NCBI GenBank assembly: GCA_023150215.1
Contig: JAKLLJ010000232.1
Span: forward strand, 278-5,550
DNA length: 5,273 nt
Direction of reading: 5' to 3'
Source of the DNA: Thauera sp.
GTDB lineage: Bacteria; Pseudomonadota; Gammaproteobacteria; Burkholderiales; Rhodocyclaceae
The notes below the pieces were generated by a model, which was not told the origin of the DNA, did not search any database, and was given only the letters and a program-made list of their open reading frames with translations. A program made the translations under genes and the position numbers. Shown here piece after piece: positions 1-5,245 of the stretch. Every line of letters begins with the position of its first letter. The stretch's first letter is position 1.

Positions 1-111
1 GAGCCCGAACGTCCCGCCGATCTCGAAGGCATCGAGAAGCTGGCGCAACGTGTCGAAGTCATGGCGCCCGACGTCGATGCAATCAAGCGCTTCATCGCCG
101 AGCGCACCTGA
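1..111 (+). CDS. C-terminal end of an unidentified protein (5' truncated by the window)
   Basis: An open frame runs from the first base to a TGA at 109-111 and encodes 36 residues. The stretch is charged and looks helical, ending IKRFIAERT, with typical GC-rich codon use, so it looks like the real end of a gene rather than a chance frame. It contains no diagnostic motif and I cannot name the family. The gene lies on the same strand as the chemoreceptor that follows and is separated from it by 124 bases. Those bases hold a separate candidate promoter, so the two genes need not share a transcript. An internal ATG at 61 is in frame but would leave only 16 residues, so the true start lies outside the window. 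Confidence 0.6.
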   Translation, partial: EPERPADLEGIEKLAQRVEVMAPDVDAIKRFIAERT

Positions 112-149
112 TTTTGCGGTACAGGCGAAGAGGCTGTGGAATAAATCAC

Positions 150-176
150 TGAAGTTCGGGCCGTTGCTGTCGATAC
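150..176 (+). promoter_or_regulatory. Candidate sigma-28 (FliA) flagellar/chemotaxis promoter
   Basis: The sequence TGAAGTTC (150-157), 11 bases, then GTCGATAC (169-176) matches the enterobacterial FliA consensus TAAAGTTT-N11-GCCGATAA at 12 of 16 positions, with exactly the expected spacing. It lies 59 bases upstream of a chemoreceptor start, which is the class of gene FliA usually controls. Transcription would begin near 183 and give a leader of about 50 bases. The match was made by eye, with no genome-wide background estimate. Confidence 0.55.
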
Positions 177-192
177 TCCAGAAAATTAACTT

Positions 193-212
193 ATCCGAGA
201 AAATCGGATTTT
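193..212 (+). other. Small hairpin with T run in the receptor's 5' leader
   Basis: ATCCGA (193-198) and TCGGAT (204-209) form a perfect 6-bp stem around a GAAAA loop, and the T run 209-212 follows. The shape is that of a weak intrinsic terminator, which could end the upstream gene. However, it lies downstream of the candidate sigma-28 promoter and 12 bases before the Shine-Dalgarno sequence. It would therefore also be part of the chemoreceptor mRNA leader. A stem of six pairs is short, so full termination is unlikely. Confidence 0.4.
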
Positions 213-235
213 GATGTTTTCAGGAGACTACCGGA

Positions 236-1975
236 ATGACCGCATCCAGCCCGCCGAACGATTCGACCCGTGTCGTGGCCACCCTGGTCGGGGGCGCTAG
301 CGTGCTTTCCCTGGCCGCTACCGGGCTCGACTTGCCACCCGGGCTCGGAGTCGCATCCGGCGCGCTTGCCGCCCTCGGCGCCTTCTGGCTGGCCGCGCGC
401 ACGCGCCCCGCATCGGCGACGGGGAGCGACGGAGTGATCGAGACAGTCGCCGAGGGCGTGCGCCGGGACATCGGCGAGGACAGCCCGGGCGGACGCAGCC
501 CGCTGGTGGCGACGATGCGGCAGGTCATCGCCGAGCTGCGCGGGAGCGGGACGGAGATTGCGGTTGGCGCCGCACGGCTCAACCTGTGCATCGGCCAGGC
601 CGCCGGCAGCGCGCGACGGCAACGCGAGCTGACCGGCGAGATCCTCGCCAGCAGCCGCCGGGTCGGCGAGGCGGTGGATCGTGTGGCCGGCCACGCAAAG
701 TCGATCGGCACCGCCACCGAGGCGAACCTCGCCGCCATTGGCGCACGCCAGGAAGAGCTGTCCGAGACCACCCGCAACATCCGCGAAGTCAGCGAGCGGG
801 TCGGTGCCTTCGCCGGCACGGTGGAGGAACTCAGCCACCATTCGATGCAGATTCGCGACATCGGTCAGCTGATCAACGACATTTCCGACCAGACTAACCT
901 GCTCGCGCTCAATGCCGCGATCGAAGCCGCCCGCGCAGGCGAGGCGGGGCGCGGCTTCGCAGTGGTCGCAGACGAGGTGCGCAAGCTCTCCGAGAAGGTC
1001 AAGTCGGCCACTGCAGTGATCACCTCCAACTCCGAGACCATGCTAGACCTGGTACGCAGCACCGAGGCCGAGACGCGGCAGATCTGCACGGACTCGGGGC
1101 GCGCCCACGAGGTCGTGCAGCGCTCGGCGGAGAGCTTCAGTGCGATGCTGGGGGGTTTGCGGCAGATGAACGAGCAACTGCTGGACGTCACCGGCGCGAT
1201 CGAACGCATCCATGAGGACAACGCCGGCATGAATGCGCTGGTCGGGGAGGTGACCGAACTCGCGGCGGAAGTCACCGGGCGCATGGATGAGTCGTCGAGC
1301 GTATCGGAAGTCTTGCGCGACCATACCGAGATGCTGCACATGCTGTCGAGCCGTTTCAGGCTCGGCGACTCGGCCTACGACAGCCTGATTTCCGCAGGCG
1401 AGCGCCATCGCGATGCCGTGGCGTCATACCTGCAGGCCAAGTCGGCGACGCTCGATGTCTTCGACACCCGCTACCAGCCGATCCCCGGGACCTCGCCGCA
1501 GAAGTACAACACCAGCTACGACCGCGCCGTCGAACGCGACTTGCAGGAAATGTACGAAACCTTGCTGACCGAGGTGCCCGGCGTGGCGTTCTGCGGTGGC
1601 TTCGATGCGAACTGCTACATGCCGGTCCATAACCGCCGCTTCTCCGAGCCCCCGAACGGCGATCCGCAGCATGACCTCGCGTTCAGCCGTCACAAGCGCA
1701 TCTACGATGACCCGGCGTGCAGGCGCGCACTCGCCTCGCGCGAGCCGATGCTGCTGCAGACCTATGTCAGGGATACCGGGGAGGTGCTGTGCGACCTGTC
1801 GTTCCCGATCGTGGTCGGAAACCGGCGCTGGGGCGTGTTCCGCGTCGGGTTCGCGCCGTCCTTGCTGGGCCGGACAGCGAACAATACGGCGCGGGTACGC
1901 GCCGAACCGACGATATCTGGTGCCTTGGGCGAGACTCGAACTCGCACGGCTTTCGCCACTACCCCCTCAAGATAG
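236..1975 (+). CDS. Methyl-accepting chemotaxis protein with C-terminal Cache-like domain
   Basis: This 579-residue chemoreceptor would relay a signal to the CheA-CheW kinase complex. Two short hydrophobic segments (about residues 13-29 and 36-54) form a hairpin with almost no periplasmic loop. A coiled-coil signalling region covers about 150-380. Its conserved tip is at 218-251, including DQTNLLALNAAIEAARAGE and GRGFAVVADEVRKL, and binds CheA/CheW in this family. Residues about 423-540 resemble the small Cache-like domain found after the signalling region in some proteobacterial receptors, with the D457-x-N459 and P463-x-H465-N466 landmarks. Sensing is therefore probably cytoplasmic; the ligand is unknown. 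The ATG is well supported by AGGAGA at 222-227, eight bases upstream. A candidate FliA promoter precedes it. The recognisable domain ends near residue 540. The last 39 residues run through a tRNA terminator and into the antisense of tRNA-Leu, where the TAG lies (1973-1975). Confidence 0.93.
   Translation: MTASSPPNDSTRVVATLVGGASVLSLAATGLDLPPGLGVASGALAALGAFWLAARTRPASATGSDGVIETVAEGVRRDIGEDSPGGRSPLVATMRQVIAELRGSGTEIAVGAARLNLCIGQAAGSARRQRELTGEILASSRRVGEAVDRVAGHAKSIGTATEANLAAIGARQEELSETTRNIREVSERVGAFAGTVEELSHHSMQIRDIGQLINDISDQTNLLALNAAIEAARAGEAGRGFAVVADEVRKLSEKVKSATAVITSNSETMLDLVRSTEAETRQICTDSGRAHEVVQRSAESFSAMLGGLRQMNEQLLDVTGAIERIHEDNAGMNALVGEVTELAAEVTGRMDESSSVSEVLRDHTEMLHMLSSRFRLGDSAYDSLISAGERHRDAVASYLQAKSATLDVFDTRYQPIPGTSPQKYNTSYDRAVERDLQEMYETLLTEVPGVAFCGGFDANCYMPVHNRRFSEPPNGDPQHDLAFSRHKRIYDDPACRRALASREPMLLQTYVRDTGEVLCDLSFPIVVGNRRWGVFRVGFAPSLLGRTANNTARVRAEPTISGALGETRTRTAFATTPSR
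1880..1904 (-). terminator. Candidate intrinsic terminator of the tRNA-Leu unit
   Basis: Read on the minus strand, CGGCGCG (1904-1898), loop TACC and CGCGCCG (1893-1887) form a perfect 7-bp GC stem. It is followed by TATTGTT (1886-1880), a tract with five T residues in seven. It begins 13 bases after the encoded CCA end of the tRNA, a normal distance for a tRNA terminator. On the plus strand the same hairpin is followed by no T run, so it should act in one direction only. It lies inside the chemoreceptor reading frame, at about residues 549-557. Confidence 0.55.
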
Positions 1976-2002
1976 CGTGTCTACCAATTTCACCACCAAG
2001 GC
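1918..2002 (-). tRNA. leuT-GAG: tRNA-Leu, anticodon GAG
   Basis: The minus strand folds into an 85-nt class II tRNA. The acceptor stem GCCTTGG pairs with CCAAGGC (7 bp). The anticodon stem CTATC/GGTAG encloses the loop TTGAGGG, with anticodon GAG complementary to 1966-1968. The long variable arm has a GGC-GAAA-GCC hairpin, as expected for leucine. The T arm is GCGAG-TTCGAGT-CTCGC. The discriminator base is A and the CCA end is encoded (1918-1920). It should read CUC and CUU leucine codons. The opposing chemoreceptor frame overlaps it by 58 bases. The symbol is descriptive only. Confidence 0.96.
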
Positions 2003-2005
2003 AAT

Positions 2006-2050
2006 CCTCGCCGCACGCCACACCCGAAGAGGAGGGTGTGCCCGGCGAGG
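2006..2050 (-). other. Two-stage hairpin filling the tRNA-Leu 5' leader
   Basis: An outer perfect 8-bp stem pairs CCTCGCCG (2006-2013) with CGGCGAGG (2043-2050). An inner perfect 7-bp stem pairs CACACCC (2019-2025) with GGGTGTG (2034-2040) around an 8-base loop. A 5/2 internal loop separates the two stems. On the minus strand the structure begins about seven bases after the tRNA promoter's -10 box, near the expected transcript start. It ends three bases before the mature tRNA. No T run follows on either strand, so it is not a standard terminator. It is probably a folded precursor leader removed by RNase P. Confidence 0.6.
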
Positions 2051-2056
2051 GCGCGG

Positions 2057-2087
2057 ATTATAGCCTTACTCCACCGGGCTCGGTCAA
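2057..2087 (-). promoter_or_regulatory. Candidate sigma-70 promoter of tRNA-Leu
   Basis: On the minus strand TTGACC (2087-2082) is followed after 19 bases by a perfect TATAAT (2062-2057). The -35 box matches five of six consensus positions. The spacer is two bases longer than optimal. Transcription should start near 2050, about 48 bases before the mature tRNA. The stretch between the -10 box and the start is CCGCGC-rich, as is typical of promoters of stable RNA genes that are under stringent control. The match to a stable RNA gene directly downstream makes it convincing. Confidence 0.75.
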
Positions 2088-2131
2088 TAGCGAGACCGCA
2101 CATTCTTGCGATCGCATGCCCCGATGCCCGC

Positions 2132-2689
2132 TCAGAGCTCGGGCACAGGAACGGGTCGGTAGCCAAGGCGCAAGGGGATCTCGGCACGCGGGCAGAACTC
2201 GACCGCGAGATCACGCCAGCGCAGGCCGGCGTGCTCCGCGCCAGCAATCAGCTCGAGCACCTCGGTGTCACCTGCGGCACTGCCATCGGGCTGGGTCAGC
2301 GCGGCGGCGAAGCCTGCCAGGTCGCGGTCGTCGACCATCCCCGGACCACCGCAGGTCGCCATGAAGGCGTTGCCATCGGCGTCCATGAGCAGCGGCGCAG
2401 CGGGGGTGACCGGCTTGCCCGTATGAGCGAGCACGCGGCCATCGGGGTGCAGGCGCAAGACCAGCGGAGCGGCGTCGAGTTCGACGAAGACCCGCTGCGG
2501 ACCGTTTTGAACCAGCCAGCGGCCGTGCTCGTCGCGGGTGTAGTGGGCGCTCAGGAAGGCGATCAGCCCGGGGTGGACGACGCGCTCACCGCGCAGGCGC
2601 CACTTTCCGCGTGCATCGAGGGCGAGCCAGCCATAACAGTCCGGCACCGTGGGCCAGGAAGACGGAAATCCTGCCGGAGCGTCGGGCAT
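2132..2689 (-). CDS. Conserved hypothetical protein downstream of nadC
   Basis: A 185-residue soluble protein with no signal peptide or membrane segment. I do not recognise a function. It has the look of a conserved family: a tryptophan-rich start (CYGWLALDARGKWRLRGERV, residues 18-37), an apparent RWLVQNGPQRVFVELD strand segment at 57-72, a GNAFMATCGGPGM glycine-rich turn at 106-118, and a proline-rich end. I vaguely recall such a protein annotated as a domain of unknown function (perhaps DUF2944) in betaproteobacteria, but cannot confirm this. The ATG at 2689 lies 17 bases after the nadC stop, so the two are very probably co-transcribed. No clear Shine-Dalgarno sequence is visible, so translational coupling is likely. 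A longer frame reaching 2878 would overlap nadC, and its extra residues are an arginine-rich shadow of nadC. A role in NAD metabolism is only guilt by association. Confidence 0.82.
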   Translation of the reverse strand: MPDAPAGFPSSWPTVPDCYGWLALDARGKWRLRGERVVHPGLIAFLSAHYTRDEHGRWLVQNGPQRVFVELDAAPLVLRLHPDGRVLAHTGKPVTPAAPLLMDADGNAFMATCGGPGMVDDRDLAGFAAALTQPDGSAAGDTEVLELIAGAEHAGLRWRDLAVEFCPRAEIPLRLGYRPVPVPEL

Positions 2690-2706
2690 GCCGCGGGCGC
2701 CGTCGC

Positions 2707-3552
2707 TCAGTGCTCGACGTGGCGCAGCGACAGGTCGAGCGCGTGCACGTCCTTGGTCAGGGTGCCGATCGAGATGCGATCGACGCCGGTCTCGGCGATC
2801 GCGCGCACGCGCTCGAGATTCACGCCGCCCGAAGCCTCGAGCTCGGCGCGGCCGGCATTGATCGCCACCGCCTCGCACATTTCATCGAGGCTCATGTTGT
2901 CGAGTAGCACCATCGTCACGCCTGCATCCAGCGCTTCGCGCAGTTGGTCGAGCGTTTCGACCTCGACCTCGATGAACACGTTCGAAGGGGCGATCGCGCG
3001 CGCCTGCTCGATCACTTCGCGGATGCCGCCAGCTGCGATGATGTGGTTTTCCTTGACCAGGATGCCGTCGTAGAGGCCAACGCGATGGTTGGTGCCACCG
3101 CCGATCGCGACGGCGTATTTCTGCGCCAGGCGCAGGCCGGGCAGGGTCTTGCGGGTGTCCACGATCTTCGCGCCGGTGCCCGCTACCGCTTCGACGAAGC
3201 GGCGGGTCACGGTGGCGGTGCCCGAGAGCAACTGCAGGAAGTTGAGCGCGGTGCGTTCGGCGGTGAGCAGCACGCGCGCGCGCGCGGCAATCTCGCACAA
3301 CTGCTGGCCGGCCTTCACGGCGTCACCATCCCTGACGTACCAATGCACGACCGCAGCCGGGCTGAGCGCGGCAAATGCAGCATCGAACCACGCCGTGCCA
3401 CAGATGACCGCATCTTCGCGCGTGATGACTCTCCCGCGGGCCTCGGTTTCCGGTGCGATCAGGCGCGCGGTGAGGTCGCCGGTGCCGATGTCCTCGGCGA
3501 GCGAGGCTGCGATGTTGCGCTGGATTTCGACGCGAAGCTGTTCGGAGAGCAT
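2707..3552 (-). CDS. nadC: Nicotinate-nucleotide pyrophosphorylase (quinolinate phosphoribosyltransferase)
   Basis: NadC converts quinolinate and phosphoribosyl pyrophosphate into nicotinate mononucleotide, CO2 and pyrophosphate. This is the step of de novo NAD synthesis after NadA/NadB, and it occurs in the cytosol. At 281 residues it has the family's normal length. The N-terminal EDIGTGDLT (20-28) and the biotinyl-like sandwich are followed by the ERTALNFLQLLSG helix (99-111). The barrel carries the substrate-binding residues expected for the family: R100, the DTRKT loop (132-136), H156-R157, K167 and the E195/D218 pair in EVEVE and LLDNM. ASGGVN (240-245) and DRISIGTLTKD (258-268) form the phosphate site. 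All are intact. The ATG at 3552 is the natural family start, but no Shine-Dalgarno sequence precedes it. It lies 94 bases after the end of nnr, in a gap with two hairpins. It may be transcribed from nnr or from its own promoter. Confidence 0.98.
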   Translation of the reverse strand: MLSEQLRVEIQRNIAASLAEDIGTGDLTARLIAPETEARGRVITREDAVICGTAWFDAAFAALSPAAVVHWYVRDGDAVKAGQQLCEIAARARVLLTAERTALNFLQLLSGTATVTRRFVEAVAGTGAKIVDTRKTLPGLRLAQKYAVAIGGGTNHRVGLYDGILVKENHIIAAGGIREVIEQARAIAPSNVFIEVEVETLDQLREALDAGVTMVLLDNMSLDEMCEAVAINAGRAELEASGGVNLERVRAIAETGVDRISIGTLTKDVHALDLSLRHVEH

Positions 3553-3578
3553 GTTGGAAGGGACGGTGGAATGGAAAG

Positions 3579-3597
3579 CCCGAGTTTAGCACTCAGG
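3579..3597. promoter_or_regulatory. 19-base imperfect palindrome upstream of nadC
   Basis: On the minus strand CCTGAGT (3597-3591), loop GCTAA and ACTCGGG (3585-3579) form an inverted repeat of seven positions per arm, with a single T-G mismatch that is a wobble pair in RNA. It ends 26 bases before the nadC start codon. It could be an operator for a NAD-responsive repressor, or a leader hairpin. No strong T run follows. I do not recognise it as a known operator. Confidence 0.3.
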
Positions 3598-3623
3598 TTC
3601 GCCCGCCCGTGTGCGGCGAGTCG

Positions 3624-3642
3624 GCGCGCTCCCCGAGCGCGC
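3624..3642. other. GC-rich hairpin just after the nnr stop codon
   Basis: GCGCGCTC (3624-3631), a 3-base loop and GAGCGCGC (3635-3642) form a perfect 8-bp stem. It starts four bases beyond the nnr stop. It has no T run on the minus-strand side, so it is not a canonical intrinsic terminator. It may protect the nnr 3' end, weaken readthrough into nadC, or help Rho-dependent termination. Confidence 0.4.
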
Positions 3643-3646
3643 GCGT

Positions 3647-5191
3647 CTAGCGAATCCCTTGCGGACGCGATGCGTGCGGGCCGCTCGGTGCCGTGCGCGC
3701 GGCCTCGACCAGCCAGCCGTTCAATACACCCCGCGCGGCATCGACGGTCTCGCTTGCGGTCAGCCCTACCGGCCCGATGCCTTCGCGGGCAAGCCGGTCG
3801 GCGGCAGCGCCATGCAGATGGACGCCGGCGATCAGCGCCGATTCGGCTGGCCAGCCCTGCGCGAGCAGGCCGCTGACGAGACCGCTGAGCACATCGCCCA
3901 TGCCGGCGCTCGCCATCCCCGAGTGCCCGCTGCCGTTGATGAACCAGCGCTCGTCCGGCGTGGCGACGATGCTACCGCAGCCCTTGAGCACGATCAGCGC
4001 ACGAAACCGGCGGGCGAGCTCGAGTGCAGCGCGCAGGCGATCGGCCTGCACCTGCGCGGTACCAGTACCGAGCAGACGTGCCGCCTCGGCGGGGTGAGGG
4101 GTGAGCACGGTCGGCGCCTTGCGCATCACGAGCGCACGCGCGAGGGCGGGGTCGGTGGCGATCAGGTTGAGCGCGTCGGCGTCGAGCAGCAGCGGGACCT
4201 CGCGCGCGAGGGCGGGCGCAAGCAGCTCGGCCGCCGCCGTTCCGGTACCGAGCCCGGGGCCGGCGGCGAGTGCGGACAGCCGCGCCGGCAGTGCATCGGC
4301 GCGGCGCAGCATCAGTTCCGGGTGAGCGAAATCGACGGCGGGACCGGCCGGATCGAGGAGGCCGACGAAGACTCGCCCGGTACCGAGCCAGAGTGCGGCA
4401 CGCCCGGCGAGCAGGGCGGCCCCCACCATGCCGGCAGCTCCGCCGAGGATGGCAGCGTCGCCGTAGAGGCCCTTGTGGGTGTTGCGCGGGCGCGGTTGCA
4501 GCAGGTGTCGAAACAGCGAGGGGGCGATCGCGTGGCCGCGTGCCGGCAGCCATGCGGGCGCATCGATGTCGATGCGCTGCACGCTGATCTCGCCGCAGTG
4601 GTCGGGACCGTGGTGGGTGAGCAGGCCGGGCTTGAGAGCAATGAAGGTGGTGGTATGGGTCGCACGGAAGGTGGCGCCGTGCGGCTCACCCGTGTCGGCG
4701 TCGAGCCCGCTCGGGACGTCGAGCGCCATGCGCGGGCAGGGCTGGGCGTTGAGGGTCTGGATCCAGCTTGCGTAGTGGCCCTCGATCGAGCGCCCGAGGC
4801 CGATGCCGAACAGCGCATCGACCACCAGCGCCCAACCGCTGGCGGGCGCCGCAGGGAGGTCGGAGACGATGCTGCCACCGGCAGCGAGGTAGTCGGCATG
4901 GGCCTTGGCGGCCTCGGCCGGCAGGCGCTCGGGGCCGCTGCAGAAGGCGACCACGACTTCGCGGCCGGCTTGGGCGAGCTGACGCGCCATGACGAAGCCG
5001 TCGCCGCCGTTGTTGCCCGGACCGCAGGCGACCAGGATCGGTCCCGGGCGGTCCATGATCAGGCGTACCGCATCCTGCGCTGCGGCACGCCCGGCGCGTT
5101 CCATCAAGGGCGGGCGCGCGTTCGGGATGAGCTTGTCCTCGATTTCGCGGATGCCGGCGACGGGGTAGATCGGACGCAGGGGGCTGAACAT
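3647..5191 (-). CDS. nnr: Bifunctional NAD(P)H-hydrate epimerase / ADP-dependent NAD(P)H-hydrate dehydratase
   Basis: Nnr (YjeF family) repairs NAD(P)H hydrates. The N-terminal YjeF_N domain interconverts the R and S epimers. The C-terminal ribokinase-like domain dehydrates the S form using ADP. At 514 residues it is full length. Epimerase signatures are GPGNNGGDGFVMAR (57-70), D125 in DALFGIGLGR and ALDVPSGLDADTG (156-168). Dehydratase signatures are HKGLYGDAAILGG (239-251), AAGPGLG (309-315), LLDADALN (335-342), LTPHPAEA (373-380), VLKGC (401-405) and the nucleotide-site loop GMASAGMGDVLSG (425-437), where D433 is the expected catalytic aspartate. The loop reads NGSGHSG (419-425) where many homologues have a TGNPG-like sequence, a mild variation. 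The ATG at 5191 is chosen because GGAG lies six bases upstream (5201-5198). ATGs at 5239 and 5245 lie in the candidate promoter and add residues unlike the family. It ends in a proline- and serine-containing tail. Confidence 0.97.
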   Translation of the reverse strand: MFSPLRPIYPVAGIREIEDKLIPNARPPLMERAGRAAAQDAVRLIMDRPGPILVACGPGNNGGDGFVMARQLAQAGREVVVAFCSGPERLPAEAAKAHADYLAAGGSIVSDLPAAPASGWALVVDALFGIGLGRSIEGHYASWIQTLNAQPCPRMALDVPSGLDADTGEPHGATFRATHTTTFIALKPGLLTHHGPDHCGEISVQRIDIDAPAWLPARGHAIAPSLFRHLLQPRPRNTHKGLYGDAAILGGAAGMVGAALLAGRAALWLGTGRVFVGLLDPAGPAVDFAHPELMLRRADALPARLSALAAGPGLGTGTAAAELLAPALAREVPLLLDADALNLIATDPALARALVMRKAPTVLTPHPAEAARLLGTGTAQVQADRLRAALELARRFRALIVLKGCGSIVATPDERWFINGSGHSGMASAGMGDVLSGLVSGLLAQGWPAESALIAGVHLHGAAADRLAREGIGPVGLTASETVDAARGVLNGWLVEAARTAPSGPHASRPQGIR

Positions 5192-5197
5192 GGCGCG

Positions 5198-5201
5198 CTC
5201 C
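5198..5201 (-). promoter_or_regulatory. Ribosome binding site that fixes the nnr start
   Basis: GGAG on the minus strand stands six bases before the ATG at 5191. The two in-frame ATGs further upstream (5239 and 5245) lie within or before the candidate promoter and so would not be in the mRNA. This supports the 514-residue protein. Confidence 0.65.
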
Positions 5202-5216
5202 AGTGGGGGAGTCGGG

Positions 5217-5245
5217 ATTCTACGTCCTGGGCGGCGCATGCCCAA
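5217..5245 (-). promoter_or_regulatory. Candidate sigma-70 promoter of nnr
   Basis: On the minus strand TTGGGC (5245-5240) and TAGAAT (5222-5217) are separated by an ideal 17 bases. The -10 box matches five of six positions; the -35 box matches only the TTG. Transcription would start near 5210, giving a leader of about 20 bases with the GGAG site. Such a promoter could also drive nadC and the downstream gene. Confidence 0.45.

Noticed and set aside
191..861. Two overlapping minus-strand open frames opposite the chemoreceptor N-terminal half
   Set aside because: Both are shadows of the receptor gene. Their products show biased composition and no domain.
1918..2002. tRNA-Leu as a genomic island attachment site
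   Set aside because: There is no integrase, no repeated 3' tRNA fragment within the window, and no change of composition on either side.
2107..2116. Perfect palindrome TGCGATCGCA between the hypothetical gene and the tRNA promoter
   Set aside because: It is only 10 bases, occurs once in the window, and has no T run or spacing that suggests a terminator or operator.
2690..2878. Extended N-terminus for the hypothetical gene downstream of nadC
   Set aside because: It would overlap the conserved end of nadC in another frame, and the added residues are a low-complexity arginine-rich shadow.
2036..3073. Long plus-strand open frame opposite the hypothetical gene and nadC
   Set aside because: It is antisense to nadC and its neighbour, has no family motifs, and is the kind of long shadow frame expected in GC-rich coding DNA.
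3273..3286. Alternating CG run of seven repeats
   Set aside because: It lies in nadC and encodes an alanine-arginine stretch in good agreement with the family, so codon choice at high GC explains it. Slippage is possible but unsupported.
3553..3646. A separate nadC promoter in the gap
   Set aside because: TAAACT matches the -10 box at only four of six positions and no acceptable -35 box lies at the right distance.
2944..3876. Plus-strand open frame of 310 codons across nadC and the end of nnr
   Set aside because: It crosses two well-supported genes and the gap between them on the opposite strand, and its product is arginine- and alanine-rich without recognisable motifs.
3972..4899. Minus-strand open frames in other frames inside nnr
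   Set aside because: They overlap the strongly supported nnr frame on the same strand and give arginine/proline/serine-rich products typical of shifted frames.
5192..5245. Upstream in-frame ATGs giving a longer Nnr (18 extra residues)
   Set aside because: The extra residues are basic and unlike the family. The region holds a TTGGGC-N17-TAGAAT promoter candidate, and the ATG at 5191 has a proper ribosome binding site.
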